A stretch of DNA of 55,833 nt from Methylobrevis pamukkalensis (GCF_001720135.1 NZ_MCRJ01000007.1:1-55833); one strand, 5' to 3'; positions 1-7,941 are shown, counted from the first letter of the stretch. Translations and numbers: made by a program. Notes: generated by a model from the sequence alone, not told the origin.

Positions 1-231
1 TTGCGAGTCGAGTCATAAATTGGTTCGTAAACATTTAGTTTATTGTCACGACCGGTAGATGCCCCCGCCTGCATGCGCTTACAGGAACGCTTGACCATAT
101 TCTCATTAACATTCGTCGTATGAACTTCGTTCAAAATCACATTATGGAAAGTCCGTGGCGGTTCCGGGCCGACCCTGAATCGGCGTGCTCGTCTTGCCGT
201 GCAATTGCTGTCGCCCGATCCCGGCGCCCGG
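1..231. other. Left-edge intergenic, AT-rich
   Basis: No convincing gene is seen. The first ~160 bases are clearly AT-richer than the rest of the window and probably carry promoter or leader sequence for a gene outside the window. No complete promoter was assigned. Confidence 0.4.
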
Positions 232-792
232 TCAGTCGAAGATCTCGCCCGGATAGACGCCCCAGAGCGCGTCCTGCTCGATCCAGCCTTCGAACTGGTC
301 GCCCTCCAGATGGCACCACTGGCCGTCGCAGGTGTCGACCCGGCCCTGCACGCCCGGCTCCAGCCGCGTGACCACGGGTGAGTCGAGACGGGCATCGCGG
401 CGGATCGGCACCGGCGTGGCGTTGGTGTCCCACGGCGAGACCAGGGCGGAGCGCACGCCGGACAGCAGGCTGTGGAACACCCAGCCCTCGGCGCCTTCGA
501 AATCGCGGATGCGGCGCCAGTTGTCGAATTCCTGGGTCACCTCCACCGGCATGCCCGAGCGCACGTAGCGCCAGACGATCGCATGCTGGCGGCTCGGCCC
601 GACCCGCACGTTGACGGCGTCCGACTTGAGGCTGACGAAGCGCGGCACGCGCAGGCCCGTGCTGGAGCCCTTGCGCTGCGCCGCGCCCGGCGTGCCGCTG
701 CCGTCCGTCTGCTGGGCGGCGGCCGGAATCGCCGCGGCCGGAAGGCCCCCGACAAGGGCGATGACAAGGGCGATGACGAGGCTGCGAAGCAT
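232..792 (-). CDS. Secreted SH3-domain protein
   Basis: A 186-residue protein. The start is set at MLRSLVIALVIALVGG because this begins a classic signal peptide (hydrophobic run, then AAAQQ). Upstream in-frame sequence is Arg/Pro-rich and unlikely to be translated. The mature part has two bacterial SH3-like units: one around VNVRVGPSRQHAIVWRYV with GWVFHSLLSG, and a second around ARLDSPVVTRLEPGV with GWIEQDALWGVYPGE. Such SH3b proteins are periplasmic or cell-wall-associated, and the ligand is unknown. It is divergent from the 2-hydroxyacid dehydrogenase, a pairing I recall from other Hyphomicrobiales. No catalytic domain is visible. Confidence 0.85.
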   Translation of the reverse strand: MLRSLVIALVIALVGGLPAAAIPAAAQQTDGSGTPGAAQRKGSSTGLRVPRFVSLKSDAVNVRVGPSRQHAIVWRYVRSGMPVEVTQEFDNWRRIRDFEGAEGWVFHSLLSGVRSALVSPWDTNATPVPIRRDARLDSPVVTRLEPGVQGRVDTCDGQWCHLEGDQFEGWIEQDALWGVYPGEIFD

Positions 793-1165
793 GGGACTGT
801 CGGGTTCCTGCGCTGGACGTCTCGGCCGGGCTGCGCGTCGTGGCCAGGGTTCGCGGTCTGCGGTCATCCGGACAATCCCGGGCGACACTGTGTCGCCGGG
901 CCCCGGAACCGCCGCGATCGACGCGGCCGAACCGAGGCTTCAGTCTCGGAAACCGCGGATTTCCGCCGAATTTCCATGGACAAGGCGATGCGCAGATCCG
1001 TGACGAGAGTGGCCGAACAGGGTTAAGGAGCCGTCAACGCGTCGCTGTTTCCGCAAGGGCCGTTGAAGCGTCGGGCCGGGCACGGATATATGAACGGGAC
1101 ACCAGACCGGAAATGCCGCCCGCCGCGCTCGCCGGTGCCGTCGGCGAAAGGGGAGCCCCGGGGAA
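793..1165. other. Divergent intergenic region
   Basis: This 373-bp gap between divergent genes holds the promoter candidate at 1063-1092 for the plus-strand dehydrogenase. The minus-strand promoter of the SH3 gene must also lie here but was not recognised. No RNA gene or repeat is seen. Confidence 0.5.
1063..1092 (+). promoter_or_regulatory. Sigma70-type promoter for 2-hydroxyacid dehydrogenase
   Basis: TTGAAG at 1063-1068 and TATATG at 1087-1092 with an 18-bp spacer. The predicted leader is about 67 nt and is followed by a GGGGAA ribosome-binding site directly before the ATG at 1166. Confidence 0.5.
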
Positions 1166-2152
1166 ATGCCTCGCAAGAAGCCCGTCGTCTTCGTCACCCG
1201 CAAGCTGCCGGATGTGGTGGAGACCCGCATGCGCGAGCTGTTCGACACCCGCCTTTCGGCGGATGACCGGCCGCTGTCCCAGGCCGAGCTGGTCGCCGCC
1301 GTGCGCGAGGTCGATGTTCTCGTGCCCACGGTGACCGACCGGCTCGACGCCGGCGTGCTCTCCCAGGCCGGCCCCAACCTCAAGCTGATCGCCAACTTCG
1401 GCAACGGCGTCGACAACATCGACGTCGAGACCGCCACCAACCGCGGCATCGCCGTCACCAACACGCCGGGCGTCCTCACCGAAGACACCGCCGACATGAC
1501 CATGGCGCTGATCCTCGCCGTGCCGCGGCGGATCGCCGAGGGCATCAAGGTGATGGAGGGCGGCGACTGGGCCGGCTGGTCGCCGACGTGGATGCTCGGG
1601 CGCCGCATCTGGGGCAAGCGGCTCGGCATCATCGGCATGGGCCGGATCGGCCAGGCGGTCGCCCGCCGCGCCCTCGCCTTCGGCATGTCGATCCACTACC
1701 ACAATCGCCGCCGCCTGCCCGGTGAGGTCGAGGACCGGCTGGAGGCAACCTGGTGGGAGAGCCTCGACCAGATGCTCGCCCGCATGGACGTCGTCTCGGT
1801 CCACTGCCCGCACACCCCCGGCACCTACCACCTGCTGTCCGCCCGGCGCCTGCGCCTGATGAAGAAGGACGCCTATCTCGTCAACACCGCCCGCGGCGAG
1901 ATCGTCGACGAGAACACGCTGGCCCGCATGCTGGAGGCCGGCGAACTGGCCGGCGCCGGCCTCGACGTGTTCGAGCAGGAGCCGGCGGTGAACCCGAAGC
2001 TGGTGAAGTCGGACCGGGTGGTGCTGCTGCCGCACATGGGTTCGGCCACCATCGAGGGCCGAATCGACATGGGCGAGAAGGTGATCATCAACATCAAGAC
2101 CTTCATGGACGGCCACCGTCCGCCGGACCGCGTGCTGCCGTCGATGCTCTGA
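1166..2152 (+). CDS. D-2-hydroxyacid dehydrogenase (glyoxylate/hydroxypyruvate reductase type)
   Basis: A 328-residue enzyme of the D-isomer-specific 2-hydroxyacid dehydrogenase family, cytosolic, reducing a 2-keto acid such as glyoxylate or hydroxypyruvate. The dinucleotide-binding loop is GIIGMGRIGQAVARRA. The residues after the second strand (HYHNRRR) are basic rather than acidic, which favours NADP(H). The catalytic triad is visible as Arg in NTARGEIVDE, Glu in VFEQEPAVNP and His in LLPHMGSATIEGR. Length matches the GyaR/GhrB group. The exact substrate cannot be read from sequence. The start is supported by GGGGAA just upstream. Confidence 0.9.
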   Translation: MPRKKPVVFVTRKLPDVVETRMRELFDTRLSADDRPLSQAELVAAVREVDVLVPTVTDRLDAGVLSQAGPNLKLIANFGNGVDNIDVETATNRGIAVTNTPGVLTEDTADMTMALILAVPRRIAEGIKVMEGGDWAGWSPTWMLGRRIWGKRLGIIGMGRIGQAVARRALAFGMSIHYHNRRRLPGEVEDRLEATWWESLDQMLARMDVVSVHCPHTPGTYHLLSARRLRLMKKDAYLVNTARGEIVDENTLARMLEAGELAGAGLDVFEQEPAVNPKLVKSDRVVLLPHMGSATIEGRIDMGEKVIINIKTFMDGHRPPDRVLPSML

Positions 2153-2372
2153 AAGCGGGCGTGCGCGGGATCGATCTCGCGGGTCGAGCCGAGGCGGGGC
2201 CGGCGCTCGCCGCGCGCCGGCGGCAGAGCCTCGCAGCCGGATCATGCGGCATGACCTTGCTGCATCTGGCTTTTTCACACGGGCAGGGCCGTCGGGCCGG
2301 CCCCCGCCCCTCCGCCGCCGCCCCCGTTCCCCGGCTCCATGACGCTCATGTGAAATTTAAACGGCGGGCGGC

Positions 2373-2400
2373 TTGAACGGCGGACGGCGATGGGTATAGT
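2373..2400 (+). promoter_or_regulatory. Promoter of tRNA-Ser
   Basis: TTGAAC at 2373-2378 and TATAGT at 2395-2400 with a 16-bp spacer. Transcription would start about 19 nt before the mature tRNA. Confidence 0.6.
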
Positions 2401-2425
2401 GCGCCGCGACCGGTCATGCCGGCAT

Positions 2426-2515
2426 GGACAGGTGGCCGAGTGGTTGAAGGCGCACGCCTGGAACGCGTGTATAGGGGCAACTCTATCGAGGGTTCGAATC
2501 CCTCTCTGTCCGCCA
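2426..2515 (+). tRNA. tRNA-Ser (anticodon GGA)
   Basis: A 90-nt class II tRNA with encoded CCA. The acceptor stem GGACAGG pairs with TCTGTCC (one G-U), with discriminator G at 2512. The anticodon stem CACGC/GCGTG encloses loop CTGGAAC with anticodon GGA at 2460-2462. The T-arm contains GGTTCGAATCC. The long variable arm is typical of serine tRNAs. It reads UCC and UCU. Confidence 0.97.
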
Positions 2516-2602
2516 TTCTCTCGCTCACGGCAGTTCCGCTTCGCTCCACGCCTCCGCGGGGGCGGCCTTTCGGTCGGTCGCGCCGTCGCGCTCCTGGCTC
2601 CG

Positions 2603-2634
2603 GGTTCGGACTTCGTCCTCTCTTCTCCGCCATT
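2603..2634 (+). repeat. Degenerate copy of tRNA-Ser 3' end (possible att remnant)
   Basis: The sequence GGGTTCG...CCTCTCTTCTCCGCCATT resembles the tRNA 3' end GGGTTCGAAT then CCCTCTCTGTCCGCCATT at 2490-2517, with a few substitutions and inserted bases. It could be a decayed attachment site or chance similarity. Confidence 0.25.
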
Positions 2635-3061
2635 TTTCCCACCTCATGCGGGTCCGCTCCGCTCACCGCCCCCATCAGGCGACCTGATCAGTGGGCGGTC
2701 ATGCGCTCGCGGCCTGTTCCGGCCGTCGAACTGCCGTGCGAAGCGCCGCCGTTCCTTGCAGCCTTGCATCGCGTGGCATCTCTGCCTCGCACCTTGGCAA
2801 GGGCTGAACAGGCCTGTGGCCGCAATCGCGTCTGATCGCGATTTCTCCGGCTTTTCCTTGCTGTGATCAGGCCGAGATCGGGCCTCATATCCGGCATTCC
2901 GGGCCATCCCCCATCGAACCCGTCCGCGAAAGAGGCGGTGATCCGCGACTTACGGTCTGCGGCAAGAGCAGACACAGCGCGCTGCAGCAATGACCTGCCC
3001 CTTGTAACAGGCCGGTTACGTCACTGGAAAACGAGGCGTCGCAAAATTCCCGTGCATATGC

Positions 3062-3089
3062 TTGACGTTTCATGAACACAATGTATGTT
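3062..3089 (+). promoter_or_regulatory. Promoter of the secreted-protein operon
   Basis: TTGACG at 3062-3067 and TATGTT at 3084-3089 with a 16-bp spacer, inside an AT-rich island unlike the surrounding sequence. The predicted leader to the ATG at 3238 is about 140 nt and includes an imperfect inverted repeat near 3112-3136. Confidence 0.5.
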
Positions 3090-3237
3090 TGCTTCGCCGC
3101 ATTTCGCGTTGCTTGATATTCAAAGCATCAAAGCAGGATTACAGGTATTTGTATTGTCGGCTATTATTTTTACATTTGATATGCCTGCATACTCGCCTGT
3201 TACTTCGTTTTGGCAAAGTTATGCAGGGGTGGAAAAA

Positions 3238-4224
3238 ATGGGGTGCTTTAAATTACTGCGCGGCCTTGGCTTGCTGGCTTTTGTCGTGGCCATGCCGTTG
3301 TCGGCGCAGGCACAGACCGCGGAATATGATCGGGCGGGGCCGTGGAAACTGTTCCGGACGGTCGAGGGCGGCAAGGTGGAGGCCTGCCATGCCGAGATGT
3401 TCACGGGCACCGAGCAGGGCCTGATCTTCGACCACAACCCGAACTATACGTCGATCGGGTTCATGGGAATTGGCAGCGCCGTCGACGGGGCGGACAGCAA
3501 GGTGGAGATCTGGTTCGACGAAGACCGCCTCGCGGCCGAGATCATCGAGATGCCTCTGGAGGGCATGTGGCGCGTCTACCGCTCCTCCAACGACATGCCA
3601 GACGGCCTTCACGACCTGTTCGCCAACCGCTCCCGGGTGAGCTTCCGATACCAGGTGCCCGGCGACGGCAACGAGACGATGAGTTTCCCGCTGAAGGGCA
3701 CCAACGCGATGATGGAGCGGACCTTCGCCTGCGTGCAGACCGCACAGGCGGCCGCGGCGCCCGCCCAGGCCGCACCCGTCCAGCCTGCTCCCGTCCAGCG
3801 CGCCTATGACTGGGTCGCCTTCCGCCCCGGGATGCTGGGCCCGCGCCTGGTGTCCGCCGGCACCATGCCCGACGGCATGCCTGTCTACGTCTGTGCGGCG
3901 CAATACAATGGCGGATTTCACCCGGGCATGACCGGTGCCTGGTCCGAACGCTGCAGCTTCGGCTACGGCGGCATGGAGGTGGTGGGCGACGACTTCTTCG
4001 TCCTGACGGGCCAGGGGCGCTGGCGGGCTCTCGACGGGATCGAGGTGCCCGGCAATGCGGTGGAAGGCGGGCAGGAGGCCGACGGCCGAAAGCTCTACAT
4101 CTGCCGCGTCAACCAGCAAGGGGCGATGCTGGCCGGCAAATACCGGCCAGGCCTCGGCGGCTGCAACATCGGCGACGGCGGGAGCGAGGTCACCCTCGGG
4201 CCGGTCGAGATCCTGACCTTCTGA
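3238..4224 (+). CDS. Secreted protein with two DM9 (DUF3421) repeats
   Basis: A 328-residue exported protein. I chose ATG 3238 because it follows a strong ribosome-binding site (AGGGGTGG) and starts a good signal peptide, MGCFKLLRGLGLLAFVVAMP, ending SAQAQ. A longer reading to 3085 has an atypical N-terminus. Residues ~30-170 form a domain with the ending FPLKGTNAMMERTFACV. A Pro/Ala linker follows. Residues ~188-328 hold two DM9-type repeats, recognised by YVCAAQYNGGFHPGM then CSFGYGGMEV, and YICRVNQQGAMLAGKYRPG then GGCNIGDGGSEV. DM9 proteins are best known from insects, molluscs and nematodes, where some bind sugars. The bacterial role is unknown. Confidence 0.8.
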   Translation: MGCFKLLRGLGLLAFVVAMPLSAQAQTAEYDRAGPWKLFRTVEGGKVEACHAEMFTGTEQGLIFDHNPNYTSIGFMGIGSAVDGADSKVEIWFDEDRLAAEIIEMPLEGMWRVYRSSNDMPDGLHDLFANRSRVSFRYQVPGDGNETMSFPLKGTNAMMERTFACVQTAQAAAAPAQAAPVQPAPVQRAYDWVAFRPGMLGPRLVSAGTMPDGMPVYVCAAQYNGGFHPGMTGAWSERCSFGYGGMEVVGDDFFVLTGQGRWRALDGIEVPGNAVEGGQEADGRKLYICRVNQQGAMLAGKYRPGLGGCNIGDGGSEVTLGPVEILTF

Positions 4225-4247
4225 CGCGGCCACCGGGAGAAATTCTC

Positions 4248-5153
4248 ATGCTCGATCAGCTTCGACCGCTTGCCCTGGTGGCCTCGCTCTGTCTCGCCGG
4301 ACCGGCGCTGGCCCAGGCCCCCGAAATGGGCGACGAATTCTTCAACATCGCCGGCGATCCCGACGTGACGCTGCAGCCGGACTACGGCACGGTCCGGGAC
4401 TGGACCGTCGTTTCCGGCTTTGCCGGCAACCGTTTTGCCTTCTGCGCGGCGCAGATGAGCGGGCCGGACGGCACATGGCGCTTCGGTTACGACTCCGGCG
4501 GGCAATGGCAGATTGCCATCCTCCACGAGTTCTCAGGCGAAACGGCCTACGGATCGCTCTCGTTCGATGGGCGGACTTCGGGAATCGCCGGCTGGGGCGA
4601 TGGCTTGTGGGTGATCCTGTGGCCGATGCTCGGGGAATATGAGGCGATTGCCAAGAGTGACCTGATGGAGGTCCAACTCGGCGACATCCGACGCAGCATG
4701 CCCTTGCGCGGCACGGCCGCCGCCGCGCTGAAGGTTCAGGAATGCGTGGAGAACCGCGGCGTGGTCAAATCCGCCGCCGCCCCGCGCCCGCTCTCTGCCG
4801 CGCCGGCCTCGGCCGCGCCGCGGATGCCGGATCCGAAGCGCCGGGGGGAGACATTCGTCGGCGATTGCCAGACCCTCTATGAAAGCTACCGCTGCATGGC
4901 GACAACACTGACGCCGACCGGTCGATTCGGCGAGGCCATGGAGGTCGCCGATCCTCTCGGCACCGCGCCGACCTTCATCGTCCAGACCGACAAGGCGGAT
5001 CTGTCGCAGGTGTGGGTGTCCTTCGACCGCCGCAGCTTTGCCTATGTCGGCCTCTGGGGCACCGACGGCACGTGCCGCACCCCGTTGCCGGACCAGACGC
5101 CCGAGGTCGTCGCCGCCCTCGGCCATGACGGCTGGTCGCTCTGCATCAAGTGA
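4248..5153 (+). CDS. Secreted protein, N-terminal paralogue of its neighbour
   Basis: A 301-residue exported protein preceded by GGGAGAAA and lying 23 bp after the DM9 gene, so probably co-transcribed. The signal peptide is MLDQLRPLALVASLCLAGPA with cleavage near LAQA. The N-terminal half shares a pattern with the upstream gene: a W-x-V/L start, a Cys after ~15-20 residues, then an ending S/F-(M)PL-(R/K)GT plus a ~10-residue helix and CV. The C-terminal half (from ~residue 190) has Cys pairs (GDCQTLYESYRCMA, GTCRTPLP, WSLCIK) but no DM9 repeats. Function is unrecognised. It is probably periplasmic or extracellular. Confidence 0.75.
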   Translation: MLDQLRPLALVASLCLAGPALAQAPEMGDEFFNIAGDPDVTLQPDYGTVRDWTVVSGFAGNRFAFCAAQMSGPDGTWRFGYDSGGQWQIAILHEFSGETAYGSLSFDGRTSGIAGWGDGLWVILWPMLGEYEAIAKSDLMEVQLGDIRRSMPLRGTAAAALKVQECVENRGVVKSAAAPRPLSAAPASAAPRMPDPKRRGETFVGDCQTLYESYRCMATTLTPTGRFGEAMEVADPLGTAPTFIVQTDKADLSQVWVSFDRRSFAYVGLWGTDGTCRTPLPDQTPEVVAALGHDGWSLCIK

Positions 5154-5172
5154 GCTCATACGAGGCCCGAAA

Positions 5173-5194
5173 GATCCCGACCCGTCGGGGTTTT
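5173..5194 (+). terminator. Small hairpin plus T-run after the secreted-protein operon
   Basis: CCCGA/TCGGG stem (5176-5180 with 5185-5189) followed by GTTTT, about 20 bp after the stop codon at 5153. The stem is short, so strength is uncertain. Confidence 0.5.
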
Positions 5195-5208
5195 CCGAGG
5201 TTGCCGTC

Positions 5209-5244
5209 GCACAGGACGTTTCGAACGGTCGAAACGTCCTGTGC
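5209..5244. repeat. Perfect 16-bp inverted repeat between convergent genes
   Basis: GCACAGGACGTTTCGA at 5209-5224, loop ACGG, then its exact reverse complement at 5229-5244. It lies 7 bp from the stop codon of the minus-strand SDR. There is no T-run on either side, so it may be a bidirectional or factor-assisted transcription stop, or an mRNA-stabilising hairpin. Confidence 0.8.
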
Positions 5245-5250
5245 TCGGGT

Positions 5251-6033
5251 TCACGCCGTCGGCACCGTCCCCCCGTCGATGACGACTTCCGTGCCGGTGA
5301 TCGCGCTCGCCCGCGGCGAGACGAGGAAGGCGACGAGGTCGCCGACCTCGCGCGGGCTGGCCGGCCGGCCGAGGGGAATGCCGCCGAGGCCCTCCATGAC
5401 GATCGCCCTGCCGCCCTCGTAGTCGGTGCCGGCCTCCGCGGCCAGCCGCTCGACGAAGCTCACCGCGGCCTCCGTCTCCACCCAGCCGGGGGAGACGCGC
5501 AGCACGCGGACGCCCTGCGGCGTGACCTCCTTCGACAGGCTCTTGCTGTAGGTGGACAGCGCTGCTTTCGCCGCCGCATAGGCGGTGGTGGATTGGGGCA
5601 GCGGCAACCGGTTCTGGATCGATGTCACGTGGACGATGACGCCGGTCCCCTGCGCGATCATCGACGGCAGCAGCGCCCGGTCGATCCGCACCGCCGGCAT
5701 CAGGTTGAGATCGAGCTCCCGGTGCCAGACGGCGTCATCGAGTACGGCAAACCCGCCGGCCGGCGCCCCCGATCCGCCGACGACATGGACCACGATGTCC
5801 ACCCCGCCGAACTGATCCAGCACCCGCCCGGCGACCTGCGCGCAGCCCTCGGCCGTGGTGAGATCGGCGGCCACGAAGGTGACGCCCGCCGGCGCCGTGT
5901 CCGGCACGGCCCGCGCGGTCGTGATCACCTCCGCGCCTCCCTGACGCAGTGCGTCCACGACCGCCGCGCCGACGCCTTTCGTACCGCCGGTGACCAAGGC
6001 CCGGCGTCCGCTCAATCCGAGATCGAAGCTCAT
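5251..6033 (-). CDS. SDR-family NAD(P)-dependent oxidoreductase
   Basis: A 260-residue classical short-chain dehydrogenase. The cofactor motif is [15 protein letters not shown] near residues 11-25. The catalytic residues are Ser in HVTSIQNRL, Tyr and Lys in [10 protein letters not shown]. The C-terminal [16 protein letters not shown] is typical. Its start overlaps the end of the upstream NTF2-like gene by 4 bp, so the two are translationally coupled. Substrate unknown. The two-gene unit diverges from an HxlR regulator that probably controls it. Confidence 0.9.
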   Translation of the reverse strand: MSFDLGLSGRRALVTGGTKGVGAAVVDALRQGGAEVITTARAVPDTAPAGVTFVAADLTTAEGCAQVAGRVLDQFGGVDIVVHVVGGSGAPAGGFAVLDDAVWHRELDLNLMPAVRIDRALLPSMIAQGTGVIVHVTSIQNRLPLPQSTTAYAAAKAALSTYSKSLSKEVTPQGVRVLRVSPGWVETEAAVSFVERLAAEAGTDYEGGRAIVMEGLGGIPLGRPASPREVGDLVAFLVSPRASAITGTEVVIDGGTVPTA

Positions 6034-6353
6034 GCGCCGATCTCCAGGCGGACGATCCCGTCCGCCGCGACGACGAAGCGATAGCGCAGATCCACCGGGC
6101 TGCCGGGGAAATTGCCGGTCACGCGGCTGGTGACGAGCACCTGCTCTCCGTTCTCCTCAACGGCAACGGGCTCGCTGACATAGTCATACTGGCTGGAGGC
6201 CTCGGCCTTCCAGCGGGCGATCGCCGCGCGGCCGACATGGGTCCGGCCCTCGTCCTTGACGGCACCGGTGGGTGCAAAGCAGTCGGCGACCCCGGCGCCG
6301 GCACTGTCGGCGGCAAAATAGGCGGCGATGGGGGGCGGCAGGGTGACAGACAT
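6030..6353 (-). CDS. NTF2-like / SnoaL-like small protein
   Basis: A 107-residue NTF2-like fold protein, recognised by [20 protein letters not shown] at the N-terminus and [20 protein letters not shown] in the sheet region. Many such proteins are small isomerases, hydrolases or binding proteins. It is first gene of an operon with the SDR (ATGA overlap), suggesting the two act on the same small molecule. No substrate can be inferred. Confidence 0.8.
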   Translation of the reverse strand: MSVTLPPPIAAYFAADSAGAGVADCFAPTGAVKDEGRTHVGRAAIARWKAEASSQYDYVSEPVAVEENGEQVLVTSRVTGNFPGSPVDLRYRFVVAADGIVRLEIGA

Positions 6354-6411
6354 GGACGATCCTCTTCTCGGGTGTCGTCGCCGTCAGGCTGACGGCGTTG
6401 CATGACCCGAG

Positions 6412-6434
6412 AATTTGTCCTAACCTGACAAAAT
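6412..6434. promoter_or_regulatory. Inverted-repeat operator candidate in the HxlR divergon
   Basis: AATTTGTC at 6412-6419 and GACAAAAT at 6427-6434 match as inverted half-sites in 7 of 8 positions, separated by 7 bp. The right half runs into the start codon of the regulator gene (ATG at 6433). It is well placed for autoregulation and control of the divergent NTF2/SDR pair. Confidence 0.55.
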
Positions 6435-6852
6435 GACAAGAACCGACGAAAAAGTAAGGTACGCACCTGACGGTAACCCAGCCGTCGCCTACACCCGCGA
6501 GAGCGCCGCCGAAGGCGTCGAGCAGGCACTGAAGCTGTTGGAGGGGCGCTGGAAGCTGATCATCCTGTTCCACCTGTTCGGCGGCCACGTGCTGCGCTTT
6601 TCGGAGCTGGAACGGGCGATCCCGGCCGTGTCGCAGAAGATGCTGATCCAGCAGCTCCGCCAGATGGAACAGGACGGCATCGTCCGCCGCATCGTCCACC
6701 ACCAGGTCCCGCCCAAGGTCGAATACGCCCTGACCGACTGGGGCCAGGCCCTGTGCCCGGCGCTGGACGCGCTGCTGACATGGGCGGGGCAGAGGGAGGC
6801 GCCGGCTGGGGCGACGGAGGAAGAGCTGGAGGATGGTGCGGGTGGGCTGTGA
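6433..6852 (+). CDS. HxlR-family transcriptional regulator
   Basis: A 139-residue winged-helix DNA-binding protein. HxlR hallmarks are LKLLEGRWKLIILFHLFGG, LRFSELERAIPAVSQKMLIQQLRQME and the wing segment VPPKVEYALTDWGQAL. Regulators of this family often sense redox-active or electrophilic compounds, and many control a neighbouring oxidoreductase. The divergent SDR/NTF2 genes fit this. There is no cysteine in the N-terminal arm of the kind used by YodB/HypR for disulfide sensing. There is no upstream ribosome-binding site, so translation may be leaderless or start slightly downstream. Confidence 0.9.
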   Translation: MTRTDEKVRYAPDGNPAVAYTRESAAEGVEQALKLLEGRWKLIILFHLFGGHVLRFSELERAIPAVSQKMLIQQLRQMEQDGIVRRIVHHQVPPKVEYALTDWGQALCPALDALLTWAGQREAPAGATEEELEDGAGGL

Positions 6853-6879
6853 GGCGGGCGTCTTCGGGAGCCTGTGCCG

Positions 6880-7779
6880 TCACGCCTTGAAGCAGTTCTC
6901 GCGATGCCAGTTCAGGAAACGAGGATGCGGCCGGTCGGTTGCGCGTGGTGGCACCAGCGCCCGCCCGGACGGATTGATCAGGCTACGCACGCCCTGTTCA
7001 TCGTTGACGTGACGCGAGACGAGAATTTTCAGGTCGTCGTCGATGCTGATCAGACCCCGGTCGAACATCCAGTGGGCGGTCCCGGACAGCGCAAGTCCGT
7101 TGGAGAGGATGTCGGGACCGTTCGCTTCCACCGGACGGATATGCGCGGCGGCAACCTCGGCCCGGCCGCCGCCATTGATCAGTTGCAGGCCGGTGACGGC
7201 ACAGCGCCGGTCGTAGGCCTTCAGGACGAGGCTGCGAAACAATCGATCTCGAACGAGGCGCGAGGAGAGGCTGGCCACACGGTCACGCGGAACTTCGAAC
7301 TCGAAGGGCGCCTGCTCCTCGTGAAAGGCAGCGGCGACCGGAACATCGTCGACACGCGGCAGCAGACTCGCGTCCTCCACGAGACCTAGGTCGATGATCC
7401 GCTTGAAATCGGAATTCGACAACGGGCGCACCGCGGCCTGGGCCCGGCCTGACAGACGCCCGTGCTCGTTCAGCAACCCCGTCTCGACAACAGCATCGCC
7501 GTCCATGAATGCGACCGGAGTTGGAAAGTCGAGGTAGCTGCCGGGCTCGATCAGGGCGACGAACATGCCCGGCACCGATGGATCGGACACCACGGACTGA
7601 ACCCGCGCCACGGCATGATAGCCTTTGGTGCCAGCAATCTTTGTCGGCTCGTAGTAGACGATCCAGTCGCCGAGGCAGCGCTCCACCCGCCCGCGATATT
7701 GCTTCGGGAACTGGTACCGCTCCGCAGGACTGTCGTCGTAGATCGAGTCCGAGCGATGGATGAAGACGCCGTGGGCCAT
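6880..7779 (-). CDS. HNH endonuclease domain protein (HNH_2 type)
   Basis: A 299-residue protein starting at MAHGVFIHRSDSIYDD. In-frame sequence upstream looks non-coding. The C-terminal HNH_2 domain (about residues 195-260) shows CAVTGLQLINGGGRAEV, then AAAHIRPVEANGPD, then LSNGLALSGTAHWMFDRGL, giving the His-Asn-His metal and catalytic set. The N-terminal ~170 residues, with RYQFPKQYRGRVERCLGDWI and YYEP, resemble the N-terminal part of other HNH proteins of putative restriction-endonuclease type. No methyltransferase or other defence gene is adjacent. It is convergent with the HxlR gene 27 bp away. It could be a stand-alone restriction or DNA-processing enzyme. Confidence 0.85.
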   Translation of the reverse strand: MAHGVFIHRSDSIYDDSPAERYQFPKQYRGRVERCLGDWIVYYEPTKIAGTKGYHAVARVQSVVSDPSVPGMFVALIEPGSYLDFPTPVAFMDGDAVVETGLLNEHGRLSGRAQAAVRPLSNSDFKRIIDLGLVEDASLLPRVDDVPVAAAFHEEQAPFEFEVPRDRVASLSSRLVRDRLFRSLVLKAYDRRCAVTGLQLINGGGRAEVAAAHIRPVEANGPDILSNGLALSGTAHWMFDRGLISIDDDLKILVSRHVNDEQGVRSLINPSGRALVPPRATDRPHPRFLNWHRENCFKA

Positions 7780-7905
7780 GACACTGCACTGCGAGGAAGC
7801 GGCGCCCGGCACTATGCCTGAAGCCGATTCGCCCATGAGAGCGTGCCGATGCGAAGTCGTCCAGGCCCGTTCGGCGTTTCGACGCCCACCTTCCCCCGCG
7901 GCACG

Positions 7906-7941
7906 AAAGAAAACGCCCGGCCCCCTTTCGAGGACCGGGCG
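7906..7941 (-). terminator. Rho-independent terminator of ompW
   Basis: Stem CGCCCGG (7914-7920) with CCGGGCG (7935-7941). On the minus strand the hairpin is followed by TTTTCTTTC. It lies ~38 bp past the reconstructed ompW stop codon. Confidence 0.75.

Larger units (their letters stand above)
2516..3237. other. 722-bp gene-poor region downstream of tRNA-Ser
   Basis: No convincing coding sequence on either strand. It contains a degenerate look-alike of the tRNA-Ser 3' end near 2603-2634. Its right third, from about 3055, turns sharply AT-rich and holds the promoter and leader of the secreted-protein pair. A downstream neighbour of a tRNA gene is a common place for integrated elements, but no integrase is present. 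Confidence 0.5.

Noticed and set aside
299-888. Upstream extension of the SH3-domain protein to 888
   Set aside because: The extra residues are Arg/Pro-rich, while a good signal peptide begins at 792.
3085-3237. N-terminal extension of the DM9 protein to 3085
   Set aside because: No ribosome-binding site there, composition is AT-rich leader-like, and the signal peptide plus AGGGGTGG point to 3238.
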